From assembly GCA_027405735.1 (NCBI GenBank), contig JAPEHQ010000003.1, positions 248,001-312,000 of the forward strand: 64,000 nucleotides of DNA. Reading direction: 5' to 3'. This DNA is from Mucor racemosus. Taxonomy: Eukaryota > Mucoromycota > Mucoromycetes > Mucorales > Mucoraceae. A program made the position numbers and the translations under genes. The notes below the pieces were generated by a model. The model was not told the DNA's origin, did no database searches, and was given only the letters and a program-made list of their open reading frames with translations. Of the stretch, positions 10,821-21,767 are shown in pieces. Position 1 is the stretch's first letter; every line of letters begins with the position of its first letter.

Positions 10821-13497
10821 TTAATCATCATAATCTTCATCATCATCATCTTCATCATCTTCATTATCATCTTCGGTATAATTGTCCCCATCAAAATGAC
10901 CTCTTAGAGTTCTTTCAGCAACCAGTAATAGTTTACCGATTCTCTCTTCAACCCATTTCGTATAAACAGTGCTATCGTTTTCAATGGCTTCCGCTAATCC
11001 AGGAAACTCTTTAGGTTTGCCTGTATTGAGATCAGGACCATATATAATATGTTTGAACCAAGTGCGATCAGCGCTCACTCCTTGAGGATCCAAAAAGGCT
11101 CTTTCAAATTGTAAAATACGTTCATTGCTCTTGGATACATGTCGTTTGAGTTTTTTAGATATATGTTTCTTGACTGATAATTGCCGATTCCAATGCGAAA
11201 CCTTCTTGTCAAAATGCAGACTTGTAGCTGCCAAAGAATGCAATGCCGATGAGATGAAAGGAAAAGATAAACATCCTTGTTTGGCACTAAGGCGACCAAC
11301 ATAGCGTACAATTTCTGTAGCATAATCTTGAGGATACATGGGCAAAATAGCATCAGAAGTAAGTCTCAATACCATGAGACCCCATATTTTAGTCAATGTT
11401 TGATGGTATTCAAAAGTAGGATCACCAAATGTTTCCATCCAATGGATATTATCAAATATGCTATGGTGAACACCGTATTGTTCGCTTCTGAAGCCCATAG
11501 AAACACTGGATATACCCAAATGATTGAAAAATGCTACATAATCAGAATTGGCGCCCAAAGGGTCTGTTAATGGCAAAGGCGATACATTATCATGAGGGGA
11601 TGATTCAAAGTAAAAATCTTGTTCTTGTGAAGTTCGACTACGGTCTTGTTTCCAAACTTGATACACTGAGTGGCTAGTGTGTGGATCAATAACCTGGTCA
11701 GTAACTTGATACAGGAGTCTGTTTAATAATGGAGATGCTTGCGCACTAAAGTGTTTACCAGAAACAGCATAGTCAACATTTAAATAGGCAATGGCCTCTT
11801 CTTGTAACCATGATTGATGGTCTTCTACCCATTCAGTAGATCCAACAGCACCATATTCTTCGGCATCCCATGATGCAATAATTATAGTACGTTTAGGTCT
11901 CCATCCTCTTTCTAAAAGAATGCCTAATGTTCGAACTAATTCCATCTAATTTTAATGCATTTAATACTTAGACATTAACACAAAATGTCTATTTTTTACC
12001 AAAACGGCAGACCCGGAAGAAGGGTCAACAGCACCAAATCCCCAAGCATCTCGATGATTTCCAATGATAATAGAGCGATGAGGTTCTTTTGTGCCTTTAA
12101 TTTTACTAATTACGTTCCAAATTGGTTTTACTTGATATTTGTTGATATTGACTAGATTAATTTTTGCTTCACTTGGACCACTGAAATAGTTGACATTACA
12201 AAGGTCACCAATCCATGTAATATCAGCCTGAATACCAAACCCTTCGGTTGATTTCAATAAAGGCAATGCGTCTCTCCATGAGATGGGTAAAGATGGGATT
12301 TTTGGTATTCCTTTGGCTTCTTCGTATGGAATTCGAGTTGCATTCTCTGTAGCTGCATAACCGGGAGTTAAAGGATCTCCTACAGCATAAGAAACATATT
12401 GGACGGATCCTTGTTCCACTGATGTAGCAGAACGCCTAATTGTGTATACTTAGTAAATAAACAAATAAACAAACAAACAAAACTCACCAGGGGCCAACAG
12501 GATAAGGTTCGTTATTAACAAAACTACTATTATTGTCATCATCGCTGCCATCACTACCAGCGGTAGGTCCATCATTAGATGGATCAGAATATAAAAGAAC
12601 GCCAACACAGCCTATATCTTCTGCATTTTTTATCTTGAGGCCTCTGGCAATCATACCATTACGAATTAATGCAATGGTACCATTTAATTGTATACCGCGA
12701 GCCATCAAAAATTGGAAATCTGTGAGACGACCATAGTTGACATATACAAGCGATGCTGTCACATTACCGTTACCCGAATAAGCATGAAACGAAGGCTGTG
12801 TTGTTTCATTACTTTCTTGTAATGAAGCTTCAAATAGTAAATCTTCAGGACCTTCTACTATAGCAAGCCTTCTTTGTAAAGGATAGTTGAGTAGTGGGTA
12901 ATAAGTTTCAATATATGTGTCATAAAGACCATAATTGATCCATTGCTGACGTGTCCATTCAGCCAAGTTTTCATCTTGTTCAGAGCCTGCAAGATGGACT
13001 TGAGATGCGTAGGTGGTAAAATGGTTTTTGATGTGATCACTAGATGGGATAGACTTCATTAGATCTGAAGCTGTTTTCAAAGGAAGTGCTATATTTGGGC
13101 GGAACGTGTTAAATTGATTTGCTCATAGATGATACAATTGATTTAATATTTTACCAAATTCAACATAGTTGCGAATAAAACGATGGATAAAAAACATGGA
13201 CACTGTACAAAATACAAGCGTACCTAGTAACTTTAAACCCCTTGTTCTTGAACGAAGCATTAGATTTCTTCGAGTACTCTTTTCTTTTTGTCTTGGTGAT
13301 AGAAATAACATGTAATGACACAACTTGAACCAAAGTTGGGAAAGCCATGAAGCAGTGGCAAAATTATACTTTTCTCTTTTATTGCATGATTCTTCTTCAT
13401 CATTAATTAAAGGTGTTGTATAATGTACATGCTTTTCATCAAAATATTGAGGTTTTTCTGTAGTATAAGGCGGAACTGACAAATACCCCTTTCTCAT
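10821..13497 (-). CDS. M28-family membrane metallopeptidase (PSMA/Vps70/transferrin-receptor-like)
   Basis: Type II membrane zinc peptidase. Four exons (13155-13497, 12488-13088, 12000-12435, 10821-11945) give 834 aa. An N-terminal cytosolic tail of about 90 residues precedes one membrane segment (LLGTLVFCTVSMFFIHRFI). The PA (protease-associated) domain follows, with YVNYGRLTDF, GTIALIRNG and GCVGVLLYSDP, then the GPWRSATSVEQGSVQYVS and GDPLTPGYAAT blocks typical of this subfamily. The zinc ligands are all visible: His and Asp in NHRDAWGFGAVDPSSG, Glu-Glu in DAEEYG, Asp in YLNVDYA and His in YGVHHSIFDN. The peptidase is therefore probably active, unlike transferrin receptor. A dimerisation-like C-terminal domain ends in an unusually acidic Asp/Glu tail. 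In yeast the family member Vps70 acts in vacuolar sorting; the same role here is inference. Confidence 0.95.
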
Positions 13498-14165
13498 CTT
13501 TATTGTGAAAGAGTTGAATAGAGAAAGAGAAAAAAGAAGATAAAAAACAAAAAAAGAATTTGATACACAACTTTTATAATCTATCCTGTTTTTTCTTTTT
13601 TATTTGTATGTATACATGTAATGTATTCATATTGGATCTAAACGATGGTTATAGAGTGAAAACTGGACTGATCAGAGTAGAAATTGTGGAACAGAGGGGG
13701 TTATATATTTGTTACACGACAGCTGGCTTTAGTGGCATATCAACTCTTAAGTGGATTGTCTCGTGTTGTTATTGTTATGTATTTTGTTGTATCAAGAATT
13801 GTTACAGAAAATTCTACTTGTTACAAGTGGTGTTTATAAATGTCTGTTATCATTAACAGGATCTATGGTACCCGCACAGTATATACAAATGTATTAGAAC
13901 AATCTATATATCGCACTACTAAAGATTTAGCGTAAACTAGTATTTGCATAATACATAAAGTAAATAAATACAGATATCTGTAGTGACACTTACAAACAAT
14001 CTCTGCAAGCTCTTTTCTTATTATGGTTTACATTGGTTTTATTTCTTCAAATATATATATATTCTGCATAAAAGTCAAAATTAATGTTCAATTATTAGAT
14101 ACCCAAAGTTTTCGAATAGTAGGTGTAGAAAGAGTTACTGGATGACTTTGATTATGCTTGATAGA
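13498..14165. other. Intergenic DNA before the first repeat cluster
   Basis: AT-rich sequence upstream of the M28 peptidase gene. It should hold that gene's promoter. No exon or repeat with a partner elsewhere in the window was seen. Confidence 0.5.
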
Positions 14166-15003
14166 CAATATCTGATATCATAGAAACTAGAAACATACAT
14201 TTTTCTACCAGAAAAACCATCTGTCATATCATGGATTCATTGAAAAACTGCAAAAGCGAGTCTGTGGAGCGACGCCGTAATTGCGCATAGCAAGATTGAA
14301 CGGCTAAGTCTCTTATACTATGGTATATATCTAAGTTTTAAATAAAAGAGCGGTTTTATTTTAACTTTTCTTATATTTAACCACCTACGGTCTGAAAATT
14401 CAGACTTTGTAGCGGACATTTTTTGGGGCTCATTTTACCCTTACCAACACTCATGATTTTGATCAAAAAACAGAAAAATCAAATTTTGATACGAAAATCA
14501 ACGTTTAAATATACTACATTATGAGAGAAATTTGTAGCCATAGCTAATACACATTTTATAAAAGCTTAATATGAAATGTTAAGTAATGAAAATTTGTACT
14601 TTTGTCCCAAAAACGGTTTTTTGATTAAAGGATTTTCATGTAATATTTTGCAATAAAAATGTTTGTTGTTTTTCATTGAGCAAATAGAACGCTAAATTCT
14701 CTATATGTGTATATTTTTTTTTTATAATTGGTAGTATAATTAACTCTAGATTTGCAAAACCAGAAAAAAAAAATTAAAAAATGTCAAAATTGATGATCTG
14801 GACAAAAATAATTTTTGAAATTAATATTCCGCTTATAAGCCTTGTAAGTCTTAAAAATAAGAGATTTTATGATACTTCAGAAGATTTTTAAGAATTTACG
14901 ATGCTGTACCCATTTGATTCAAGCTTATTACTGTAAATATTTATACATGTTAATAATGTGTGGTAGTTTATTTGATGATAATATAGTCTTACTTGATTAT
15001 CAA
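14166..15003 (-). repeat. R1 repeat core, copy A (minus orientation)
   Basis: About 750-840 bp that recurs at 16910-17768 (same orientation) and, inverted, at about 33570-34400, 36511-37330 and 55131-55880. Shared landmarks include the stretch around 14360-14460 (CCACCTACGGTCTGAAAATT, then CTTTGTAGCGGACATTTT) and GCTTATAAGCCTTGTAAGTC near 14832. No open reading frame is conserved across copies. It is directly joined to the dynein fragment at 15004-15250. Confidence 0.9.
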
Positions 15004-15270
15004 TGCGCTAGAGGTGGTTTAAATTGAGCTTTAGTCTTACCTCTCCAACATCATAAACATAAACATAGCCATCACTGGAACCAATTTCCACCTTTTTACC
15101 CTCCTCTTTGTCCCAAGCCAATTTATTCAATGCTTTACTAGAACAAACTTTCTTTGGACCTATAAAAATTAATTTATTAGTAAAATCAATGATTAATAAC
15201 AAGCTAATAAGTAATAATTATGGTGTACCTTTGATAGTTGGTAGTGGTATACAAGACAGCATCTTGTTTT
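15004..15270 (-). pseudogene. Captured dynein intermediate chain WD40 fragment, copy A
   Basis: On minus the exon piece reads GPKKVCSSKALNKLAWDKEE followed by GKKVEIGSSDGYVYVYDVGE, then a GTAAG donor. This matches the C-terminal WD40 blade of cytoplasmic dynein intermediate chains (family pattern ALNxVxW...GxxxAxGDSxGxxxxYDVGE). Upstream on minus is an intact-looking 67-nt intron (GTACACC...TATAG) and the tail of a preceding exon (TIK). Only a fragment is present: no N-terminal region or start codon, so it is not a functional gene. It is the least decayed of the copies. Confidence 0.85.
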
Positions 15271-15299
15271 CCTCTTCTTGGCTAGCTGTTAGCCAATAG

Positions 15300-17768
15300 A
15301 TAGAAACAAATATTTTTTGGAAACTAAGTAGACTAACATGAGTTTATTTATTCATTCAAATCAAGTCAATACTATACATACTTTTACAATCCACAATTTT
15401 TCTGCAGGTAGACATCGGCTTCATACCAAAAAAGCATTGCTTATAACGTAGATAATGGAACAAAATGATTACGTTCTGGACGCTTTTTTTGTTCGAGAGA
15501 TATTATAATAACGCGCCCTGACATTAACAGTTAATAGTTTATTTCCAAATAAACAATAGGAAAAACATGTACTTGTGCCTGCTACTTGATTTCAGTTTAT
15601 AAAAAAATATTAGTCTTTTTGTTGTAGTTTTAAACGTAAACAAATGAACTGAGGAAAGAGTAGGAGGGAAGAAAAAAGATTTTGTGTGTTACAAACAGGA
15701 AATTACAAAGACATAAACACTTTTAGTGTTACCAAGCAGGTTGTTATCGCTGTTCCCAGTTGGTCTCCGAAAGAAGAACATGTGCAGAACTCTTTCAAAC
15801 TCCAAATTTCAAATTGATATATCTCGTCAATGAGGCAATCCTGTTGAATCAGAGTAGCTTACATCTGTTTTAAACCATTCAAATTATCTTTGTTATTGAT
15901 GTATCATTCTTAAACCAGATCATGTCAAATCCAAGAAAGTAAACAATAACAGATCCGGAACCGTAAGTTCCTTAATCAAATATTAACTATACAATGCTCC
16001 TAAAAGCATGGTGTAAAGCATGATACTCCAGTGCGATATTCCAACATGATATACCAACATAACACATTACTATTAAATAATATCTAAACTACGTTATCAC
16101 ATCATTAATTCTCCAAATCAAATAGTATATAAACCCTATTAATTTCATTCCAATAAACGATATCTCTTTACCTGATTAAATTTCTAACTTTATTTAACCT
16201 AAACATATTTTGATAAATCAGTTATTAATTATATTATGATTAATATACTTTAGTAAATTGACTAAAAAACCTTAATCTCATTGATCTGCTCATCTGGGCA
16301 GCCTGTTCTGCACAAAATGTTTTATTCTGCCCATCTGTGCAGATCATTATGCCCATGGGAAGCATAGTTTGGCCGTAATGAATACCAGCTTGATAGTCTG
16401 ATATGCCTTATCAAATGGTAAATATATCCTTGGAATATGAAAACAAAAAGAGAGAAACAACACAAGTAGAAAAGGATTTTCAAAGCTTTACATTATTTAG
16501 CGCAATTAAAATCCTGCTAAATTGCACATTTCAACCAATTTAAAAGCAGTATTACAGCGCAGCATGAAGCATAAACCATAAATTAAACAAAATAGGCCTG
16601 ATTTATCGAAAGGTAAATCGTATAAAATTAATCAAATGAAAAAGTACCGTTTTATTATGAGCTTATAGAGGGGGTTTATATACTAATTGAATGAGTGTAT
16701 TAAATGTGAGTAATAATATAATTAGAATGAGCATTTGGATATTGTGTCGATATATTATAATCATGTTTCTATGATTCAATAGTAGCATGATAATAGACGC
16801 ATGGAATATGACCTTGCTTGACTTGCATGTTGAACATCATGGTTTGACAGATGTTCTAAATTGGTAATTCGGTAATTCCTAATTCTGATAGATCAAGGCC
16901 GTATCTTTTATCATAGAAGCATGCATTTTTCTACCATAAAACCCCTCTGTCATATCATAGAATCGTTAAAAAAATTGCAAGAACAAGCCTGTAGAGCGAC
17001 GCCGTAATTGAGCATAGCAAGATTGAACGGCTAAGTCTCTTATACTATGGTATACATCTAAGTTTTAAATAAAAAAGCGGTTTTTATTAAACTTTTCTTA
17101 TATTTAACCACCTATGGTCTGAAAATTCAGACTTTGTAGCGGAAATTTTTTGGGGCTCATTTTACCCTTACCAACACTCATGATTTTGATCAAAAAACAG
17201 AAAAATCAAATTTTGATACGAAAATCAACGTTTAAATATACTACATTATGAGAGAAATTTGTAGCCATAGCTAATACACATTTTATAAAAGCTTAATATG
17301 AAATGTTAAGTAATGAAAATTTGTACTTTTGTCCCAAAAACGGTTTTTTGATTAAAGGATTTTCATGTAATATTTTGCAATAAAAATTCTTGTTGTTTTT
17401 TATTGAGCACATAGAGCGCTAAATTCTGTACATGTGTATATTTTTTGTTTTTATAATTGGTAGTATAATTAACTCTAGATTTGCAAAACCAGAAAAAAAA
17501 AATTAAAAAATGTCAAAATTGATGCTCTGGACAAAAATAAATTTTGAAATTAATATTCCGCTTATAAGCCTTGTAAGTCTTAAAAATAAGAGATTTTATG
17601 ATACTTCAGAAGATTTTTAAGAATTTACGATGCTGTACCCATTTGATTCAAGTTTATTACTTTAAATATTTATACATGATAATATTGTGTAATAGTTTAT
17701 TCGATATTAATATAGTCTTACTTGATAATTAATGGGCTAGAGTTGATTTACATTAAGGTTTAGTCTTG
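15300..17768 (-). repeat. R1 repeat, copy B (minus orientation), tandem with copy A
   Basis: Contains the non-core arm of R1 (about 15390-16598, matching the reverse complement of roughly 34400-35380) and the core at about 16900-17768. The core is almost identical to copy A for long stretches, for example 17100-17400 against 14370-14670. It is interrupted by a solo LTR at 16599-16895. The copy ends abruptly at 17768 just where the dynein fragment would begin, so that fragment is missing here. Confidence 0.85.
16599..16895. mobile_element. Solo LTR, family L4 (297 bp), inside R1 copy B
   Basis: Begins TGATTTATCG and ends GATAGATCA, flanked on both sides by AGGCC (16594-16598 and 16896-16900), a 5-bp target duplication. 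R1 copies A, C and E lack the insertion at the equivalent place (AATAGGC next to the following R1 sequence). A related copy in opposite orientation is at 52794-53107 and a decayed one starts at 37786. Confidence 0.85.
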
Positions 17769-17990
17769 AAGCGGAATTGCATACTAAAAACGCTTGATAA
17801 TAAGAAAACAACCTAAATTGCAAGTGTCACTCATAGAATATGATGCCACTTGAAATGTGAACAACAACAATAATAAACAACCATTTCTCAAAAGGTTGAT
17901 ATTGTCACACTTGACATCAATCCCTTGTGGTCAATGCTCTACATAATTTACCCCTTGAAATATCAAATCAGTAACATATTTTGATTTTAT
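17769..17990 (-). repeat. R4 repeat (minus), joined to R1 copy B
   Basis: Matches the reverse complement of 38170-38280 plus 38570-38690. Shared landmarks are the region of CAAAAGGTTGATATTGTCAC and AAGTGTCACTCATAGAATAT. The copy at 38 kb carries about 290 bp of extra sequence (around 38280-38570). Confidence 0.8.
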
Positions 17991-18900
17991 TTGTTAACAG
18001 CTGTTTTTGAAGAAGTATACCACCACTTTCGACAAGAAACCTGTCTTTCTCTGCTCAAAAAACAAGAAGCAACTGGAAAAATTCTTGTAATTGTTGTATT
18101 CCATCTACTAGTATCATACGTTATCACCTTCTACAGGATTAATACATCTTACAATCTATTGACGACGACATGTATTGAAGTGCAAATCTTGATATCGGAT
18201 ATAATAAGAAACTCCTAGCGTACCAAGTTCAATCCAGTAATTACCAAGAACGCTTGGACCTCAATTATGACACCACATTATTTTATCCTAGCAGTTAACC
18301 AATCAAGTAGCTATCAAATCAACATCCAAGCATAGGAATAGAAAAATGAAATGTATATAGAGCACTTACATATGCTGCTTTCCCTGAAACATATGCTTGA
18401 ATTCTGGATATATAATACGGAGGATTATATGAATGACTTTGATTCTATAACTGAGAAGAGAGAATAATGTTACTAATTGTAACTGTTATATCAGAATCTA
18501 GATATAGCGCTACAGTAGTTGTATTATCAGGATATTGTTATTGTTACACCAATCAATAGCTATTGTATCACTTGATAATCTCTTCTATATATAATCTCAC
18601 TCTCTACATTGAATAAAACTACACCTTTTACTCTTGTCTAATTCTTATTAGTTTTGGTAAAACAGTAATTGCTCTTACTAGTATATGATTAATAATACTT
18701 AAGATTGATTATATGAGATTATTATATGAGATTATTATAACAATGATAAAAGTAATAATATATATTTATTTGGATTGTGGTTATAAATTTGTACAGGGAA
18801 GGAAAAAACAGATAAATTTACTAATGTGCAAATGACCTGTTCTTGGTTGTTATTTATGTTTATGCAATTTGCTTACGTAATGTAACTGGATCATTACAAT
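17991..18900. other. Mixed repeat remnants, including possible LTR sequence
   Basis: The start (17980-18080) resembles the end of R3 (39950-40040 and 57355-57450): GCTGTTTTTGAAGAAG and a CTTTCTCTGCT block. From about 18470 there is LTR-like sequence (TGTTACTAATTG, a TATA-rich stretch near 18585). The right end, GATCATTACA at 18890-18899, matches the terminus of LTR family L1. A matching left end and target duplication were not found, so the boundaries are unresolved. Confidence 0.45.
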
Positions 18901-20000
18901 TCACTGCTTTTTCTTTAAAAACTGGGTCGGTCTCGCCTTTCATTCCTGCTGTACTTTTTTTTCGCTAAATAACGCTAAGAGAAAATTATACGTCAATGTA
19001 CCTGAGATGTTCAAATTTACTCCAAAAATGAGTATCCGGAAATATCCTGTTTTTCGCCGTTGGTATAACTTTTTTAGTGCTAATGTTTCAGGTTTTTGTA
19101 GGTATTTCACTGGTAAAAATTGAAAACTTTGAGTTTTCGTATCGCTTCAAAAAATTAATCTATAATGATACTGTCTAATAATAAAACTTACTTGTTTTAA
19201 AGCGCTCTATAACATATTTTAGTATCAAAAAATTCTCGACACTTTTATTTTTTTTTGGCATTTTTATAGTAGATTTCAAAATATTCGTTATATTGAGCAA
19301 CATATTTTATTATATTCATTTCATCGAGCTTGTTGAGCTCTCTCGAACTTAGTTTAGTTTTTTTTAAAATATTGATTTTTCGTGGAGATATCCTCAAAAA
19401 TGTGTACAAAGAGATATCTTCATTTCTAAATTCAATTTCTCCCTGTATACCCTCATCCCAAATTCTGAATTGGAAAAAAAAATCAATAAAAATCTCGTTT
19501 TATCGACGAAAAATGCAGCTAGAAGGTTCCGCAATGTCTAGATCGATGCATAATTGTTTTGCGCATAATTTCCATACCTTATATTTAAAATATGCTTATA
19601 AAACGTGATATGTACCGTCGAAAAACCTCCAAAACTTCAATCGCATTTTACGCAAAATTTAATGTAAAACATTTTTTTGAATTCTATTTCAATAGATGCA
19701 AAATTCAAAATTGTACAAAAACCATTTAATACGCTAGGTCGACTTACTCTGCAGTTCGTGAGCCATTAAACGATTTTGTTTTTTGAATCATTTTTGGATC
19801 ATTTGGAAAAATCGATTTTGGAGCTCAGTTAACATAGGCTGTAAGCTATAATATGTTCCTATTATTTTGATTTTCTCGACGAAAAATCAATGTTTTTCGC
19901 TAAAATAAAAATGCAGAGTAGCTTTCAATTGGATTTAACTTGTGAATACAAAAAAGTAGCACCTTAATATAGATGCTCAATTTTTTACAAGTGATTTTAA
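18901..20000 (+). repeat. R2 repeat, uninterrupted copy
   Basis: About 1.1 kb matching 47981-48509, 48869-49184 and 53344-53600 in the same order, that is, the other copy with a solo LTR and a hAT element inserted. Landmarks are AAAACTGGGTC near 18918, TTTTTCGTGGAGATATCCTC near 19376 and ATACGCTAGGTCGACTTACT near 19730. A partial third copy lies at about 33200-33325. No conserved coding frame was recognised. Confidence 0.85.
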
Positions 20001-21582
20001 GTAAGTTTCTGGACAATGTTAAGTCGAATTTAATTGTATTTGATAAAAATAAGGAATACCCTGTGTACTGACTACAAAGCCTTATGACAGTTGCTGAAAA
20101 ATCTATTTTAATTTACTGCACTTTATCATGCATATAGAATAGATCGTATAAAGGCGTTACATTGGAATTTCCCAGCTAAAAATAGCAATCCACCTTGAAT
20201 ACTAAATATTTAAATATGGCAATAAGGCAACTCAATATCATGATTATGATATCAAAGCCTCAATGCCCTATAATTTACCATTTTTCTATTGTTTTTTCTC
20301 CTGAGTCTCTCATATAGATCATTTGGTGTTAGCTTTGCATGAAAAACCCAACTTGTGATTCATTTTATTTATATAATCATTATTTTTTTTTGGAAAAATA
20401 ATTTTGAAAGGTTGAATGAAATTCTATAAAGATTTTTCACAATAAATTTCACCCAGATAAATTTGAGATTTGTAATAAAAACCGTACCATTAATTAACCT
20501 CATAGATCAAGCTATTATCATAATTATAATGTTACGTACACTGGTTTCCTTGGTTATAAAATTCATTTGACAACGCGGTAGCTCATATTAACATTGAAGG
20601 AGTCAAGAAAGATGCACAATTGATTGGCTAATGGATTGTATATAACCATTCAACCGAGGCGCTATATTATATATATAAATTACACAGTTGTCCTTTGAAC
20701 ATCAGTATGATAATAACACGAGAGCCTATAAAGAAGGGACGAGGAGCAGAAAATTTATGAGACTTGATGTTTGATGTTGTGTGGCGTAATTTTACATGTT
20801 TTGTGTGAATTGCAGTTTTCAGAAACTTTTTATAATGTCAAGTATCAGAATCAAAACTAGTAGAGCAATTATCTGTACATATTCATGTAGAACCCCTATT
20901 AAATCACTGAATAATGATGAAGATGATGACCGGTATAAAAATTGTTTTAGGCAATTTGCTGCAAGTACATCTATCTTTTTATAATATGTAGTCATTTTAC
21001 ATTTGAATGTTTAAATTTTAACACAACATGATCTAACATGCCATTCTAGATGTAACTAAAGATAGATTTCAACTTTTTTATTATTATCTTGTTCCGTTGA
21101 CTTACTTTAGGACTAATATACAATACAAATCAATTCAAACACACTAATGCGTAAATCCATGCATACATATTTAAGCATAAAATATAATTCCAATATTGAT
21201 TTAACCCTCTTATCCGTAATTTCTGTGGCAATTATATCTTTCATGTACAATTTGAATTTACAATTGAATTGTAAAAAAAAAGGGAGAATTAGCACGGTAA
21301 GAGGAGTAATTTACAGCGAAAGTGAAGAGGGAGGCATGGAGAAGGCGAAACAAAAAGGGGTAATCAAATTTATTTATTATTGTATAGATTGTACAGTAAG
21401 GCAGAATACATACAAACAGGTAAGTGAAATTTTCTTGGCTATATACATACAGTATACTCCAAAGAAAAAAGCTCGCTTGCATTATGTACATTATACATGA
21501 ACTGATTACTACTACTACTACTACTACTAATACTATAATTACTATAGAGCTCTTGGCCAATGACCAAATTACTTGATTTAGG

Positions 21583-21624
<42 letters not shown>

Positions 21625-21767
21625 TCATTTATAATCAGGAGATTCTCCCATCTTTTCCATCATGATCAATGTATGTGTTTATGTATTTAAAGCAATTCCC
21701 TTTAGGCTCCCTTTTTCTCTCTCTATCTCTTACTTTTCCCTTTATCTTTTTTGGAATTACATACATT
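20001..21767. other. Intergenic DNA and upstream region of the Gln/His-rich gene
   Basis: AT-rich with no convincing exon. It holds an ACT trinucleotide run (about 21507-21532) and a CT microsatellite (about 21588-21619), followed by a pyrimidine-rich stretch up to the ATG at 21768, typical of a fungal promoter and 5' leader. Confidence 0.55.

Noticed and set aside
16599..16895. L4 element as a hAT- or MITE-type DNA element
   Set aside because: The target duplication is 5 bp and the ends are TG...CA, fitting an LTR rather than the 8-bp duplication of hAT.
14166..17768. Tandem R1 copies as a CRISPR array or satellite
   Set aside because: The units are about 2 kb, only two per cluster, with gene-derived sequence; eukaryotic context; no short regularly spaced repeats.
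18447..18900. A complete LTR starting TGTTACTAATTG
   Set aside because: The right end matches L1 (TCATTACA) but the left end does not, and no target duplication was found, so I list it only as a remnant.
19330..19608. 92-codon open frame on plus in R2
   Set aside because: It lies in the R2 repeat, is not conserved in the second R2 copy (which is broken in the same area) and has no protein-like pattern.
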